NCBI GenBank assembly: GCA_937967805.1
Contig: CALBTC010000093.1
Span: 1 to 42,686, forward strand
Length of the DNA stretch: 42,686 nucleotides
From: an uncultured Anaerolineaceae bacterium
GTDB lineage: Bacteria; Chloroflexota; Anaerolineae; Promineifilales; Promineifilaceae
Direction: 5' to 3'
Shown here: positions 18,108 through 26,458 of the stretch, in pieces
Layout of the letters: every line of letters begins with the position of its first letter
Position numbering within the stretch: position 1 is the stretch's first letter
The notes under the pieces: generated by a model
Database searches by the model: none
Seen by the model: the letters and a program-made list of their open reading frames with translations, nothing else
What the model was told of the DNA's origin: nothing
Made by a program: the position numbers and the translations under genes

Positions 18108-18815
18108 ATGACAAAATCTGACAACGAGGAACGGCGTGGGCGCATTCTGGATGCAGCCGCCGATTTAATTGTCCATTACGGTTACGACAAAACAACCGTT
18201 AGCGACATTGCCCGCGAGGCTGGCATTAGCAAAGGGGCCATCTACCTGCATTTCGACAGCAAAGAGGCGCTTTTTGAGGCCTTGATCCTACGTGAGCTGC
18301 AAATCTACACAGAGAATTGGCTGGACGGTCTGGAAGCCGACGACGCGGGCGGCACGATGGCCGGACTATACAAAAACAGTCTGTACGCCATGAACAGCAG
18401 TCCCTTCATGTCTGCTCTGTTCCGCCAGGATGCACGCGTGTTGGGCAATTATTTGCGCAAGCCGGGCAATCTCTTCCAGAGCCTGCGCCAGCAGCAAGGT
18501 GAATCGGAACGCTACATATTTGTGAAGATGATGCAAGAAGCCGGGGCAATCCGGCAAGATTTGGATGCCAAAGTGATCGCCCACGTGATGGACATTCTGG
18601 CTTACGGCTTGGTCGGCATGAAAGATTTACTTCCTCAAGACGACATTCCCCCGCTGGAAGATGTGATTGAGGGCATTGCCGCCATCATGGATCGGGCGCT
18701 GACCCCGGCAGACGGCGGCAATTCAGAAGCGGGCAAAGCCATCGTGCGCCAAATTGTGGAACAAGGGCGACTGCGGCTGGAACAGATGCCGCAATCAGGA
18801 GTGAAATCAGGATGA
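18108..18815 (+). CDS. TetR/AcrR family transcriptional regulator
   Basis: This 235-residue repressor has an N-terminal helix-turn-helix (about residues 8-55): RILDAAADLIVHYGYDKTTVSDIAREAGISKGAIYLHFDSKEALFEALI, seen as the standard TetR_N pattern. The C-terminal ligand-binding part is helical and unassigned. The start at 18108 is preferred over 18087: GGAG lies 5 nt before it, whereas the 18087 ATG falls inside the operator-like dyad and would have no leader. It overlaps the ABC ATPase start by 4 nt (ATGA), so regulator and transporter are translationally coupled, and it probably senses the exported compound. Confidence 0.92.
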   Translation: MTKSDNEERRGRILDAAADLIVHYGYDKTTVSDIAREAGISKGAIYLHFDSKEALFEALILRELQIYTENWLDGLEADDAGGTMAGLYKNSLYAMNSSPFMSALFRQDARVLGNYLRKPGNLFQSLRQQQGESERYIFVKMMQEAGAIRQDLDAKVIAHVMDILAYGLVGMKDLLPQDDIPPLEDVIEGIAAIMDRALTPADGGNSEAGKAIVRQIVEQGRLRLEQMPQSGVKSG

Positions 18816-19675
18816 TTACCGTTCAAAATTTAACATACACCTATCCCGGAGCTAATGCAGAAACGTTGCACGGCCTGAACTTCAATATTGCCGAAGGTGA
18901 AATCTTTGGCTTTTTAGGCCCATCCGGCGCAGGAAAATCGACCACGCAAAATATTCTCATCGGCCTGCTAAAGCAGTTTGGCGGCACTGTTCAGGTGATG
19001 AACCGGGACATCGGCAGTTGGGGGCACGATTTGTATGAGCACATCGGCGTTTCGTTTGAGCTGCCCAACCATTACCTGAAGCTGACTGCTTTGGAGAATC
19101 TGAACCATTTTGGCTCCTTGTACAGCGGCGAGACGCACGATCCGTTGGAGCTGCTGCGCTGGGTGGATCTACAGGACGATGCCGACAAAAAAGTAGCCAA
19201 CTTCAGCAAAGGGATGAAGGTGCGGCTGAACGTGGCTCGCAGCCTGATTCACAAGCCCAAACTGCTCTTTTTGGATGAGCCAACTTCCGGCCTGGACCCG
19301 GTGAATGCCCGCAAGGTCAAAGATCTCATTTTGCGGCTGCGGCAGCAGGGGACCACGGTATTTGTGACCACGCACAACATGAACGTGGCCGACGAGCTGT
19401 GCGACCGGGTGGCGTTTATCACCGCCGGCAACATCAGCGTGATCGATGCTCCGGCGGCGCTTAAGCAGCAGTATGGCAAGCGGGATGTGTTGGTGGCTTA
19501 CCGCAACGGCTCTGAAATGCTTCAGGAGCAGAGCTTTGCGTTAGATGGATTGGGCCATGATCAATTCTTTATCCAGCTTTTGCAGTCGGCCCAGCGCCTG
19601 GAAACGATCCACACGCAGGAGACGACGCTGGAAAATATCTTCATCCAAGTAACAGGCCAGGAGCTAAACGTATGA
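18812..19675 (+). CDS. ABC transporter ATP-binding protein (exporter)
   Basis: This 287-residue cytoplasmic ATPase energises the two downstream permeases. Walker A is GPSGAGKST (residues 36-44), the signature is FSKGM (131-135, a variant of LSGGQ), Walker B and D-loop are LLFLDEPTSGLDP (from 151), and the switch His is in TTHNM. The C-terminal extension (about 215-287) is typical of the DRA/CcmA-type drug and antibiotic exporters. It overlaps tetR upstream and the permease downstream (4 nt each). Confidence 0.95.
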   Translation: MITVQNLTYTYPGANAETLHGLNFNIAEGEIFGFLGPSGAGKSTTQNILIGLLKQFGGTVQVMNRDIGSWGHDLYEHIGVSFELPNHYLKLTALENLNHFGSLYSGETHDPLELLRWVDLQDDADKKVANFSKGMKVRLNVARSLIHKPKLLFLDEPTSGLDPVNARKVKDLILRLRQQGTTVFVTTHNMNVADELCDRVAFITAGNISVIDAPAALKQQYGKRDVLVAYRNGSEMLQEQSFALDGLGHDQFFIQLLQSAQRLETIHTQETTLENIFIQVTGQELNV

Positions 19676-20397
19676 CCCGGTTACTTTCCACGATAAAAAC
19701 GGACGTTGTGGTGCAGGTGCGCACCAATTTGTACACGATTGGCATTGGCGCGGGCGTGCTGGTGGCCATAGCCCTGTCGCAGTTAGCCAGGCCAGATTTG
19801 CTGGTTTCGCTGGTTCCCACGCTGATGTTGCTGGTGGTGGGCGGATCAACGCTGCTGTACGTGTCTGCCATGATTATTTTTGAGAAGGATGAAGGGACGC
19901 TGTGGGCGATGATTGTGTCGCCGGTACGGCCGTCTGAATATCTCTGGTCCAAAATTATCACGCTGACTGCACTGGCCACGCTAGAAGCGGTGGTGATGAT
20001 TGGTGGCGCGATGCTCATTATGTACTTCTCAGTTGGGCTGACGCTGCCACACCTTCCCTTGCTGCTGCTGGGGATTGTAGCGATCGGCATTTTGTACACG
20101 CTTATCGGCATTGTGTTGGTGGTGCGCTACAACTCAATAACCGACTATTTACTGCCGATGGCGGGCATTGCCGTCATTTTGCAGCTTCCCTTTTTATACT
20201 TTTTGGGCTGGGTGGAGCATTGGAGCTTTTTGCTTATTCCCACCAGCGCGCCAACGATGTTGATGGTGGGGGCGTATCGGCCGTTAGCCGGTTGGGAATG
20301 GGTGTATGGTGGGGGGTATACGGCCGTTCTCCTCACCGGCCTTTCCCTTTGGGCATACCGTGCATTTCAGAAGCACGTCATTGAAAAGGTAGGGTGA
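19672..20397 (+). CDS. ABC-2 type permease, subunit 1
   Basis: This 241-residue membrane protein has six hydrophobic segments, including LYTIGIGAGVLVAIAL near the start and TAVLLTGLSLWAYRAF at the end. The segment EGTLWAMIVSPVRPSEYLWSK is the usual intracellular loop of ABC-2 permeases (EGTL..L..TP.R). It overlaps the ATPase gene by 4 nt and is followed after 4 nt by a second permease, giving a heterodimeric exporter. The substrate cannot be read from the sequence. Confidence 0.88.
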   Translation: MTRLLSTIKTDVVVQVRTNLYTIGIGAGVLVAIALSQLARPDLLVSLVPTLMLLVVGGSTLLYVSAMIIFEKDEGTLWAMIVSPVRPSEYLWSKIITLTALATLEAVVMIGGAMLIMYFSVGLTLPHLPLLLLGIVAIGILYTLIGIVLVVRYNSITDYLLPMAGIAVILQLPFLYFLGWVEHWSFLLIPTSAPTMLMVGAYRPLAGWEWVYGGGYTAVLLTGLSLWAYRAFQKHVIEKVG

Positions 20398-20401
20398 TCA
20401 C

Positions 20402-21163
20402 ATGCTAATGACACAGCTAGTAACCAGGCTGGGACGTAACGATGCCAAACTAATCGGGCGCGACAGCTTTTTGATTTTCATGTTTGTCTTTGCCGCCATC
20501 ATTGCCCTCGTTTTACGCCTGGGGATGCCGGCGCTGGACAGTTATCTGGCAGAAACGGGCGTGATGCCCGGCGAAACGATTCCCATCAGCCTGTCCGATG
20601 TGTACCCGATGCTGGTGGCCTACATGGCCCTCTACACTGGCGCGCTGTTGGTGGGCACCGTCTTTGGCTTTGTGCTGCTGGACGAAAAAGACCAGCACAC
20701 GCTTAAGGCCATGCTGGTGACGCCGGTGCCGCTGAGCAAATATGTGGCCTACCGGGTGGGGATGTCGGCCGTTTTTGCCTTTGTCATCGTCCTGGGGATG
20801 GTACTGATTATCAACCAGGCGCTGCTGCCGCTGTGGCAGATGATTCTTTTTTCTGCCGCTGGTGCCTTGGCGGCACCCATCATCACCCTCTTTTTTGCCG
20901 TGCTGGCGGAAAATAAGGTGCAGGGTTTTGCTTACTCCAAATTTGGCGGCATTTCCGGCTGGTTCATCTTGATTGGCTGGTTTATTCCCCAACCATGGCA
21001 GTGGATTTGCGGCGTCTTCCCCCCGTTTTGGGTCGCCAAAGCGTATTGGCTGGCGCTGGACGGCAGCAGCTGGTGGTGGGTTGTTTTGCTGGTGGGTATT
21101 GTGCTGGAACTGGCCCTAATCGGCTGGTTTCTTCGGCGCTTCAACAAAGTAGCGTATCAATAA
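20402..21163 (+). CDS. ABC-2 type permease, subunit 2
   Basis: This 253-residue membrane protein has about six hydrophobic segments and the same loop as its neighbour, DEKDQHTLKAMLVTPVPLSKYV. An N-terminal extracytoplasmic loop (about 40-75) separates helices 1 and 2. It completes the tetR-ATPase-permease-permease operon. The last base lies 79 bp before the convergent gene ending at 21242, with no clear terminator between them. A second in-frame ATG (MTQLVTRLG, 20408) could be the true start. Confidence 0.87.
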   Translation: MLMTQLVTRLGRNDAKLIGRDSFLIFMFVFAAIIALVLRLGMPALDSYLAETGVMPGETIPISLSDVYPMLVAYMALYTGALLVGTVFGFVLLDEKDQHTLKAMLVTPVPLSKYVAYRVGMSAVFAFVIVLGMVLIINQALLPLWQMILFSAAGALAAPIITLFFAVLAENKVQGFAYSKFGGISGWFILIGWFIPQPWQWICGVFPPFWVAKAYWLALDGSSWWWVVLLVGIVLELALIGWFLRRFNKVAYQ

Positions 21164-21241
21164 TACCGATATCTTTCAAAATAAGGTGCAGTGAGCATCC
21201 TCGTAGGAGGAGTTTCCAAATCTAGCCAGGGCTTTAGTCAC

Positions 21242-22330
21242 CTACGATTGGCTGCCCTCGGCTTGTTCCATCGCTTTTTGCAGCGGCTCGACGCCAATTT
21301 GCTGCACCAGAAAATGGGCAATGGTTGCTTTTTGGTTGGCGGTGTTGACGTTAGGGTCTGGCTTGGCGGCGTTGGTGACGTATTCTAATACCCGCTCGGA
21401 ATCGGCTACTTTTTGGGTTAGGGTCACCATTTCCTCTAAATCATAATTGTTTACTAGCTGCCAGATGAGCTTGTCGGCACTGGTAGGTTTGCCGGTGGCC
21501 ATCGCCTCTGGGCTGAGTGCCTGCATCGCCTGAGTCAGCAGCAGTTCAACGTAAGCCTGTCCGCCATTTTCCAAAATCATGAGGGCGATGCTGGATTTGG
21601 CGAAGTTTTCCGGTGCTTTAGGGTCTAGCAGCTTTTCCAAATCAGCTTTGCGCTGCGCTTCTTGCTCCTGGGTAAGGGTGGCGCGGGCGGTGATCGTGTA
21701 CCAGGCGATGTCGTACAGTTCGGCCATAGAGGGATAATATTCGAGCAGGCGGGTAACGGCCGTTCGCCGGTTATTCATCAACTCCAAATCAATCTGGGTC
21801 CGGGCCAGGTTTTGGAACTGGTCATATAGCCAGCCCAGGTTGAGCGCCACTTCACCTTCCGTCCCATCGCTGCCAATGCGTTTGGCCAGCACAAACCGGG
21901 TGCGGATGATGGCCTGGAAGCCCACGCCCACGCTCAAAATTTGCAAGCTGGGGTTCATCTCTGTCATCGTGACACGCACGACGACCAGGGCGATCATTGC
22001 CGCCACCACGTTAACGCCGATTAGAATCCAGGACCAGCGCGTGCGCAGCGCCTCCCGCGGGTAGGTTTGGAAGGTAGACACCAGCTCGGCGATGGCCACA
22101 GTCGCACCAAGCAAACCAACCAAAATGTATGGAGAGATACGCGCCATGAATCCGTACACGTTGGTTTGCAGCGGTTCGACCCAGGCAGGTGTTGTCTCGG
22201 TAATGGGAAAAACAATAATGGTGATGAGGGCGGCTAAAAGCAGAAGAAAAACGGCGGCGATAACCTTCACGCCGCGCGTAAATTGGGTGCGACGACCAAA
22301 CATCATCTCTTCAGGTGGGGTGGCAGCCAT
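21242..22330 (-). CDS. Membrane protein of unknown function
   Basis: I do not recognise this 362-residue protein. Three hydrophobic segments lie near the N-terminus (about 18-42, 63-85 and 96-120), and the remaining 240 residues are soluble and helical with a Gln/Lys-rich stretch (EQEAQRKADLEKLLDP). There are no catalytic motifs. The start at 22330 lacks a clear ribosome binding site; an in-frame ATG pair eight codons later is possible. The winged-helix gene lies 37 bp upstream on the same strand, so the two probably form an operon, and the regulator may control this protein. Confidence 0.68.
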   Translation of the reverse strand: MAATPPEEMMFGRRTQFTRGVKVIAAVFLLLLAALITIIVFPITETTPAWVEPLQTNVYGFMARISPYILVGLLGATVAIAELVSTFQTYPREALRTRWSWILIGVNVVAAMIALVVVRVTMTEMNPSLQILSVGVGFQAIIRTRFVLAKRIGSDGTEGEVALNLGWLYDQFQNLARTQIDLELMNNRRTAVTRLLEYYPSMAELYDIAWYTITARATLTQEQEAQRKADLEKLLDPKAPENFAKSSIALMILENGGQAYVELLLTQAMQALSPEAMATGKPTSADKLIWQLVNNYDLEEMVTLTQKVADSERVLEYVTNAAKPDPNVNTANQKATIAHFLVQQIGVEPLQKAMEQAEGSQS

Positions 22331-22367
22331 CGGCGAAATCCGGTTGTGGGGATGGGATAAACTGGAA

Positions 22368-22613
22368 TCAGACGAGGCTGCCGTTTAGGTAAAGGCGCGC
22401 CTGGCTGGTTATAGCCACCAACATGCCGTCTGGGCTGTTGGTGTCATCGCGCAGTAAAACAAATCCCGCGCTGGACAATTCACGCAGCACTGATAATGTT
22501 TTGCCGGGCAATGTCCACGTTTCTGCGGCGACCTCGCTGGGGCTCATGGCACCGCGCTTGGCTAATGTTTGCAATACTTTGCGTTCTTCTTCTTCTAATT
22601 CAAACCGTTTCAT
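22368..22613 (-). CDS. Small winged-helix DNA-binding protein
   Basis: This 81-residue protein reads KVLQTLAKRGAMSPSEVAAETW, then TLSVLRELSSAGFVLLRDD, then a two-strand wing ending LVAITSQARLYLNG. That is the layout of a minimal winged helix of the MarR/DUF type, as in many small archaeal-like regulators. AGGAG lies 7 nt before the ATG at 22613, which fixes the start. It lies upstream of the membrane protein, with which it is probably co-transcribed. A twin hairpin immediately upstream (22633-22672) could be its operator. Confidence 0.7.
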   Translation of the reverse strand: MKRFELEEEERKVLQTLAKRGAMSPSEVAAETWTLPGKTLSVLRELSSAGFVLLRDDTNSPDGMLVAITSQARLYLNGSLV

Positions 22614-22632
22614 CTTATTGCTCCTGTGTAAA

Positions 22633-22672
22633 TCGAACATCCTTGTTCGATGTCCGAACAGGGATGTTCGGA
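22633..22672. repeat. Twin hairpins with complementary loops
   Basis: Two adjacent palindromes: ATCGAACA, loop TCCT, TGTTCGAT (22633-22652, 8-bp stem), then GTCCGAACA, loop GGGA, TGTTCGGAC (22651 onward, 9-bp stem). The two units are also near-perfect complements of each other, so the whole forms an alternative 16-bp stem with one mismatch. It lies 20 bp upstream of the winged-helix gene. The GAAC/GTTC words resemble SOS boxes, but the spacing does not match the CGAAC-N4-GTTCG form. Confidence 0.6.
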
Positions 22673-22834
22673 CTACAGATTTTCATTCATGGTGCTGAGC
22701 TTGCGCTCATGTCGTCACCTCTCGAATAATGCATTCATTATAACATAAACTGTCTATTATCTTCACGTTGCTTTTTTGTTTATTACCATAATTTTTGTAC
22801 GAAAACAGACGGCCGTTTGCTATACTTACGTCCT

Positions 22835-25093
22835 ATGCAGCTTGTTGATGGTCAGATTCCCGAAGAAAAATTGTGGCGTGCCCTGGTTGTGTTGCCGCCT
22901 GAAGAGCCGCTGGGCCGCGCCTGGCAGCTTGCCCTGGCCCTGGCACGGGCCAACAATGGCCAGCTCATCGCCGGCATATACATCCCCGATATGAACCCGG
23001 CGGCGCAAAAAGCGGCCCAGGCCAAGGCCGAAACCATTCGGACGCTGGATAAAGATGCGGAAGATGTGTTTGTCCTGATCATGACGGCAGCCAATTTTGA
23101 TAAGGCGCTGGCTAAATTTGTCACCGAGGCAGCTATCGACCTGCTGGTGGCCCACATCGATGGGCCAATTGCCTTTAATTTGAACCGGCCGACCTGTGCT
23201 GTGGCGGCGCTAAGAGGAGATAATACCGATGTTGTTGGCGAAACGGCCGTTGCCACGCCAGATGAATTGACCCACATCATCGTCCCCACCTCTGGCGGTC
23301 CCAACACGGCTCATGCCCTTACATTTTTACTGCCGTTGACGCACAAGATGAAGATTACGGCCGTTTACGTTGCCCCCGACTACCTGGAAAATGAACAGGC
23401 GCTGGGTCGTGCCCGGCTGCGTCACCTCATGCAGTTTGTCGATTCAAACGACCGGATCGAAACCAAAGTTGTCACCGCCCGGTCTGTGATCGGTGGCATC
23501 GTCGATCTGGCCAAAGAAGAATGTGACCTGGTCATCATAGGCGCCAGCCAAGAAAGCTCCGTCGACAAGATTTTGTTTGGCGATATTCCAGGCGCCGTGG
23601 TGCGCCAGTCGCGCAAGCCCATCGTGATTGTGCGCCAGCCGCGCAGCCGATTGGGTGGCTGGTGGAACAAAGCGTCGTGGCAACTGCGCAAATATTTGCC
23701 CCGCATGGAGATGAAAGATCGGGTGGAGGCATACACCCGTATCCGGCGCAGCGCCCGGCCCGACCTCGATTTCTATATGCTCATCTCGCTGTCTACAATT
23801 ATCGCCGCCCTGGGACTCATCCTCAGCAGTCCGGCGGTGGTCATTGGCGCCATGCTGGTCGCCCCGCTTATGTCGCCGATGGTGGGCACCGGCTTGGCCG
23901 TGGTGCTGGGCGATACGCGATTTATCCGGCTTTCGCTGGGCGCGGTAGGGCGCGGAGTCCTTCTGGCCGTTGCTTTCGGGGCGCTGGCTGGACTTCTGAG
24001 TATTGATGATCCGGCCACGCCGGAACTGCTGGCCCGCACTGAGCCGACGCTCATCGATCTGGCCATTGCCCTCTTTTCTGGTCTGGCCGGTGGATATGCC
24101 TTGGCCCGGTCTGACGCCGCCGGTGCCCTGCCTGGGGTGGCCATTGCTGCCGCCCTGGTGCCGCCACTGGCTACTGTGGGCATCTCGCTTACGGCCGGTC
24201 GTTTTGGCCACGCATTGGGGGCCATGCTGCTTTTTACGGCCAACTTTGTTTCGATCAGTTCGGCTACGGCGCTGATGTTTCTTATTCTGGGTTTTCGGCC
24301 CACGACTGCTCAAAAATCGCGGCGGGCGGTGCAGGCGCGCAGCGGTCGCGTAGCTCTTATTTCTTTGGGCGTGGTTGTTGCCCTAATTTTGAGCTTTACT
24401 TACCAATTAGCGCAGGAGCAGGCCCGCGTGGCCCGCATCAATGAGGTGGTGCAAGAGAAGCTGGATGAAGTGGCCGGAGCTTCGTTGCATGAGCCGCCGG
24501 TATTAATGTTTCAGGGCGAACTGTTGCTGCTGGACGTAACAGCCCGCTCCACGTCCCCTTTGCCGCACCGGGTGGTCGAAGAGCTGCAAACGGCTATTGG
24601 GGCCACGCTGCGTGATGATGGCATTCTGGAGCGCGTGGCCTTGACACTGGAGGTGATTGAGGTGACGAAACTGGACCCGGAAATACCGCCGACGCTCACA
24701 CCTACGCCAACGCCCACCTTAACCTTTACACCTGGTCCTACGCCAACGCCGACCGCAACCATGACGCCTACGCCTACGCCTACGCCGCCGGCAACGGCTA
24801 CGGCGACGGTTTTGCCCAGCGAAACACCGTCACCCACGCCCACGATAACCCCCACCCAGTCGCCATCGGCCACCCCGACAGCGACGCCGCGAACGGCCGT
24901 TGTCACCTACCCCTTTGGCACTAATTTACGCGCCGAACCCAGCCTGACTGCGGAAGTTCTGGCAGTGCTGCCGGTAGATACCGTCGTCATTCTGCTGGAT
25001 GGGGTAGCGGCATTTGACGGGCTTGTCTGGCAAGAAGTGTTGGTAGACGGGCAGGTTGGCTGGCTGTCGGTGGAGTTTTTGGTGGAGCCTTAG
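22835..25093 (+). CDS. USP domain-DUF389 membrane-stalk-SH3b fusion
   Basis: This 752-residue protein has four parts. Residues 1-285 hold tandem universal stress protein-like segments (LVVLPPEEPLGRAWQLALAL, and DLVIIGASQESSVDKILFGDIPGAVVR with RKPIVIVR). Residues 305-490 hold DUF389 membrane segments (YMLISLSTIIAALGLI, VVIGAMLVAPLMSPMVG, GVAIAAALVPPLATVGI), with one more helix at 504-522. Residues 618-685 are a Thr/Pro-rich stalk. Residues 688-752 are an SH3b-like domain (FGTNLRAEPS to GQVGWLSVEFL). The stalk and SH3b domain presumably face outside and could touch the cell wall. The ATG at 22835 lacks a ribosome site and lies 9 nt after TATACT, compatible with a leaderless mRNA. Confidence 0.85.
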   Translation: MQLVDGQIPEEKLWRALVVLPPEEPLGRAWQLALALARANNGQLIAGIYIPDMNPAAQKAAQAKAETIRTLDKDAEDVFVLIMTAANFDKALAKFVTEAAIDLLVAHIDGPIAFNLNRPTCAVAALRGDNTDVVGETAVATPDELTHIIVPTSGGPNTAHALTFLLPLTHKMKITAVYVAPDYLENEQALGRARLRHLMQFVDSNDRIETKVVTARSVIGGIVDLAKEECDLVIIGASQESSVDKILFGDIPGAVVRQSRKPIVIVRQPRSRLGGWWNKASWQLRKYLPRMEMKDRVEAYTRIRRSARPDLDFYMLISLSTIIAALGLILSSPAVVIGAMLVAPLMSPMVGTGLAVVLGDTRFIRLSLGAVGRGVLLAVAFGALAGLLSIDDPATPELLARTEPTLIDLAIALFSGLAGGYALARSDAAGALPGVAIAAALVPPLATVGISLTAGRFGHALGAMLLFTANFVSISSATALMFLILGFRPTTAQKSRRAVQARSGRVALISLGVVVALILSFTYQLAQEQARVARINEVVQEKLDEVAGASLHEPPVLMFQGELLLLDVTARSTSPLPHRVVEELQTAIGATLRDDGILERVALTLEVIEVTKLDPEIPPTLTPTPTPTLTFTPGPTPTPTATMTPTPTPTPPATATATVLPSETPSPTPTITPTQSPSATPTATPRTAVVTYPFGTNLRAEPSLTAEVLAVLPVDTVVILLDGVAAFDGLVWQEVLVDGQVGWLSVEFLVEP

Positions 25094-25185
25094 AAATTGG
25101 AGCCACAGAGGCTCCAATGATTTGCGAGAAGAAGCTGTTTTGCGGAAGTTGTCTTGTCTCCAGCGACTTTTTCGGATAGCCAAAG

Positions 25186-25213
25186 TTGTTTTTACGCCAG
25201 AATTTTGTATAAT
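25186..25213 (+). promoter_or_regulatory. Promoter of tRNA-Lys
   Basis: TTGTTT (25186-25191), a 16-nt spacer and a perfect TATAAT (25208-25213) precede the tRNA by 41 nt. This fits a sigma-70 promoter for the stable RNA. Confidence 0.65.
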
Positions 25214-25254
25214 TCCGTCCGCCTTCTGGCCCATTATTTTTGCCGTTGGCAGAT

Positions 25255-25327
<73 letters not shown>

Positions 25328-25333
25328 CAAAGG

Positions 25334-25359
25334 TCTAATCGCCTTAGATTAGAATTTTT
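25334..25359 (+). terminator. Rho-independent terminator of tRNA-Lys
   Basis: TCTAATC and GATTAGA form a 7-bp stem around a 6-nt loop, followed by ATTTTTG. It lies 6 nt past the tRNA. Confidence 0.8.
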
Positions 25360-25392
25360 GTGACTATTTTTGTTGTAAAGGTTCTAATCGCG

Positions 25393-25440
25393 AACGGACC
25401 GTCTGGTTTTCGAGGCAAGGCGGTCCGTTACTTTTTGTTT
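25393..25440 (+). terminator. Hairpin with T-run at the prophage edge
   Basis: AACGGACCG and CGGTCCGTT form a perfect 9-bp stem with a 19-nt loop, followed by CTTTTTGTTT on the plus strand. The right arm also contains the stop codon of the minus-strand HTH gene. It insulates the tRNA region from the prophage. Confidence 0.65.
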
Positions 25441-25664
25441 ATCGCGTTGTCGCGTCGGGATTCAAATTCAATTACATCTGAAAGAGGGATCGAGAAAGGG
25501 CTGCGTGGAATTGGCCGGTTCTGTTTGGCATTAGGGAATTCACCGTCGTGTATCCATCTAGTAATAGTTCTTGGGGTTACTCCAAATCGTTTTGCTACTT
25601 GTTTCACGGTCAATTTCTCTTCCTCAGCCACAATACCGATCTCCGTTTGGGTCATGTGAGACAT
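25428..25664 (-). CDS. Excisionase-like HTH protein
   Basis: This 78-residue protein contains LTVKQVAKRFGVTPRTITRWIHDGEFPNAK, which is the MerR-like helix-turn-helix of the HTH_17/excisionase family, followed by an IPRSPFSIPLSDVIEFE C-terminus. Placed between tRNA-Lys and the integrase, it is a good candidate recombination directionality factor of the prophage, although the same small fold also serves as a transcription regulator. A second ATG three codons in is an equally plausible start. No strong ribosome site is visible. Confidence 0.72.
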   Translation of the reverse strand: MSHMTQTEIGIVAEEEKLTVKQVAKRFGVTPRTITRWIHDGEFPNAKQNRPIPRSPFSIPLSDVIEFESRRDNAINKK

Positions 25665-25766
25665 TTGAGAAGTCTATTAAAGTTTGGGAGACCTGTCAAT
25701 AGAACGCACATTCTGGGCATTAATTTAGTACCTTTTTCTAGCTAATTGTCTTACGTAGGAGGGCTC

Positions 25767-26147
25767 ATGAAATTAAAAATCTTCGGTGCCATCATCATTA
25801 TTCTTGTTCTTTTTTGGTCCTTTGGTGGTGGTTTTAGTTCTTCGGAAAGCTCAAGGGCCACGCCAAAACCAACAACCAGGCCCACAAAAGCCTGGTACGA
25901 CGGGGGAACCCTTCATCAAAAGACGGTGGCTGATTGGATGGCTGCCACAGATGCTAACCGGTTGGCCACAGCTGGGGACTGGACGGCCGTCTTTACAGAG
26001 TTTGATGACCTTGATGAAGCAAGAAGCCTCGCTGAAGACCTGGTTGAATGTGTGGATGGCAGTGTGGATGCTGCACCGGAAACAATGAAAGCAAGTGACC
26101 TTGCAGCAGCCTGTGCTGTTTTGATGGGTTGGGAGCCAAAGGAATAA
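25767..26147 (+). CDS. Small membrane-anchored protein
   Basis: This 126-residue protein starts MKLKIFGAIIIILVLFWSFGGG, a single N-terminal helix that is either a signal anchor or an uncleaved signal. A Ser/Thr/Pro-rich linker follows, then a short acidic domain with two cysteines (VECVDGSV and AAACAVLMGW). The start at 25767 has AGGAGGG 5 nt upstream, much better than the upstream in-frame ATG at 25746. It is not a recognised family. It lies between the excisionase-like gene and the integrase, so it may be a lysogenic conversion (cargo) gene. It contains one ACGGCCGT site. Confidence 0.6.
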   Translation: MKLKIFGAIIIILVLFWSFGGGFSSSESSRATPKPTTRPTKAWYDGGTLHQKTVADWMAATDANRLATAGDWTAVFTEFDDLDEARSLAEDLVECVDGSVDAAPETMKASDLAAACAVLMGWEPKE

Positions 26148-26458
26148 ACCTTTTAAGGCCCAGCGCCGCAGGCAAGAGGGCGGGGCGGCCGTGGCCGCCC
26201 CCTCAGTACTAATTTCGCGTAGCCAGTAGTAACCTTTATTTTAATGCAGCGCCGCCTACGGCGGCCAACCCCAAAAAGCAACCAATCCTCGTACCGCGTT
26301 ATGTCAATTTAACAACTAAGAAGAAGAAAAAAGCACCCGGCAGGGTAGGCCGAAAAAATGAGAAAAATCGCTTTCAGCGTATTTGTTTCTTCTTTTTGTG
26401 TGATCGGTTGTTTTTTCGTTTGTGTTCTTCTTTTGTGTTTCTTTTTGTGCGGGGTATC
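26148..26458. other. Noncoding stretch with GC hairpins and an A/T-rich tract
   Basis: No gene is supported here. GGGGCGGC and GCCGCCCC form an 8-bp hairpin (26182-26201, loop CGTG), and GCCGCC with GGCGGC forms another (26251-26265). A purine-rich tract (AAGAAGAAG) near 26310 is followed by a long T-rich tract (26380-26445). With the adjacent iterons and DnaA box, the A/T-rich part resembles the unwinding segment of a replication origin. Confidence 0.5.

Noticed and set aside
22633..22672. LexA (SOS) box
   Set aside because: Spacing between CGAAC and GTTCG is 6 nt and not the 4 nt of the Gram-positive box, and the downstream gene is not a damage-response gene.
24685..24890. DNA tandem repeat or CRISPR in the ACGCC-rich stretch
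   Set aside because: It encodes the Thr/Pro stalk of the fusion protein; the repetition follows from the codons.
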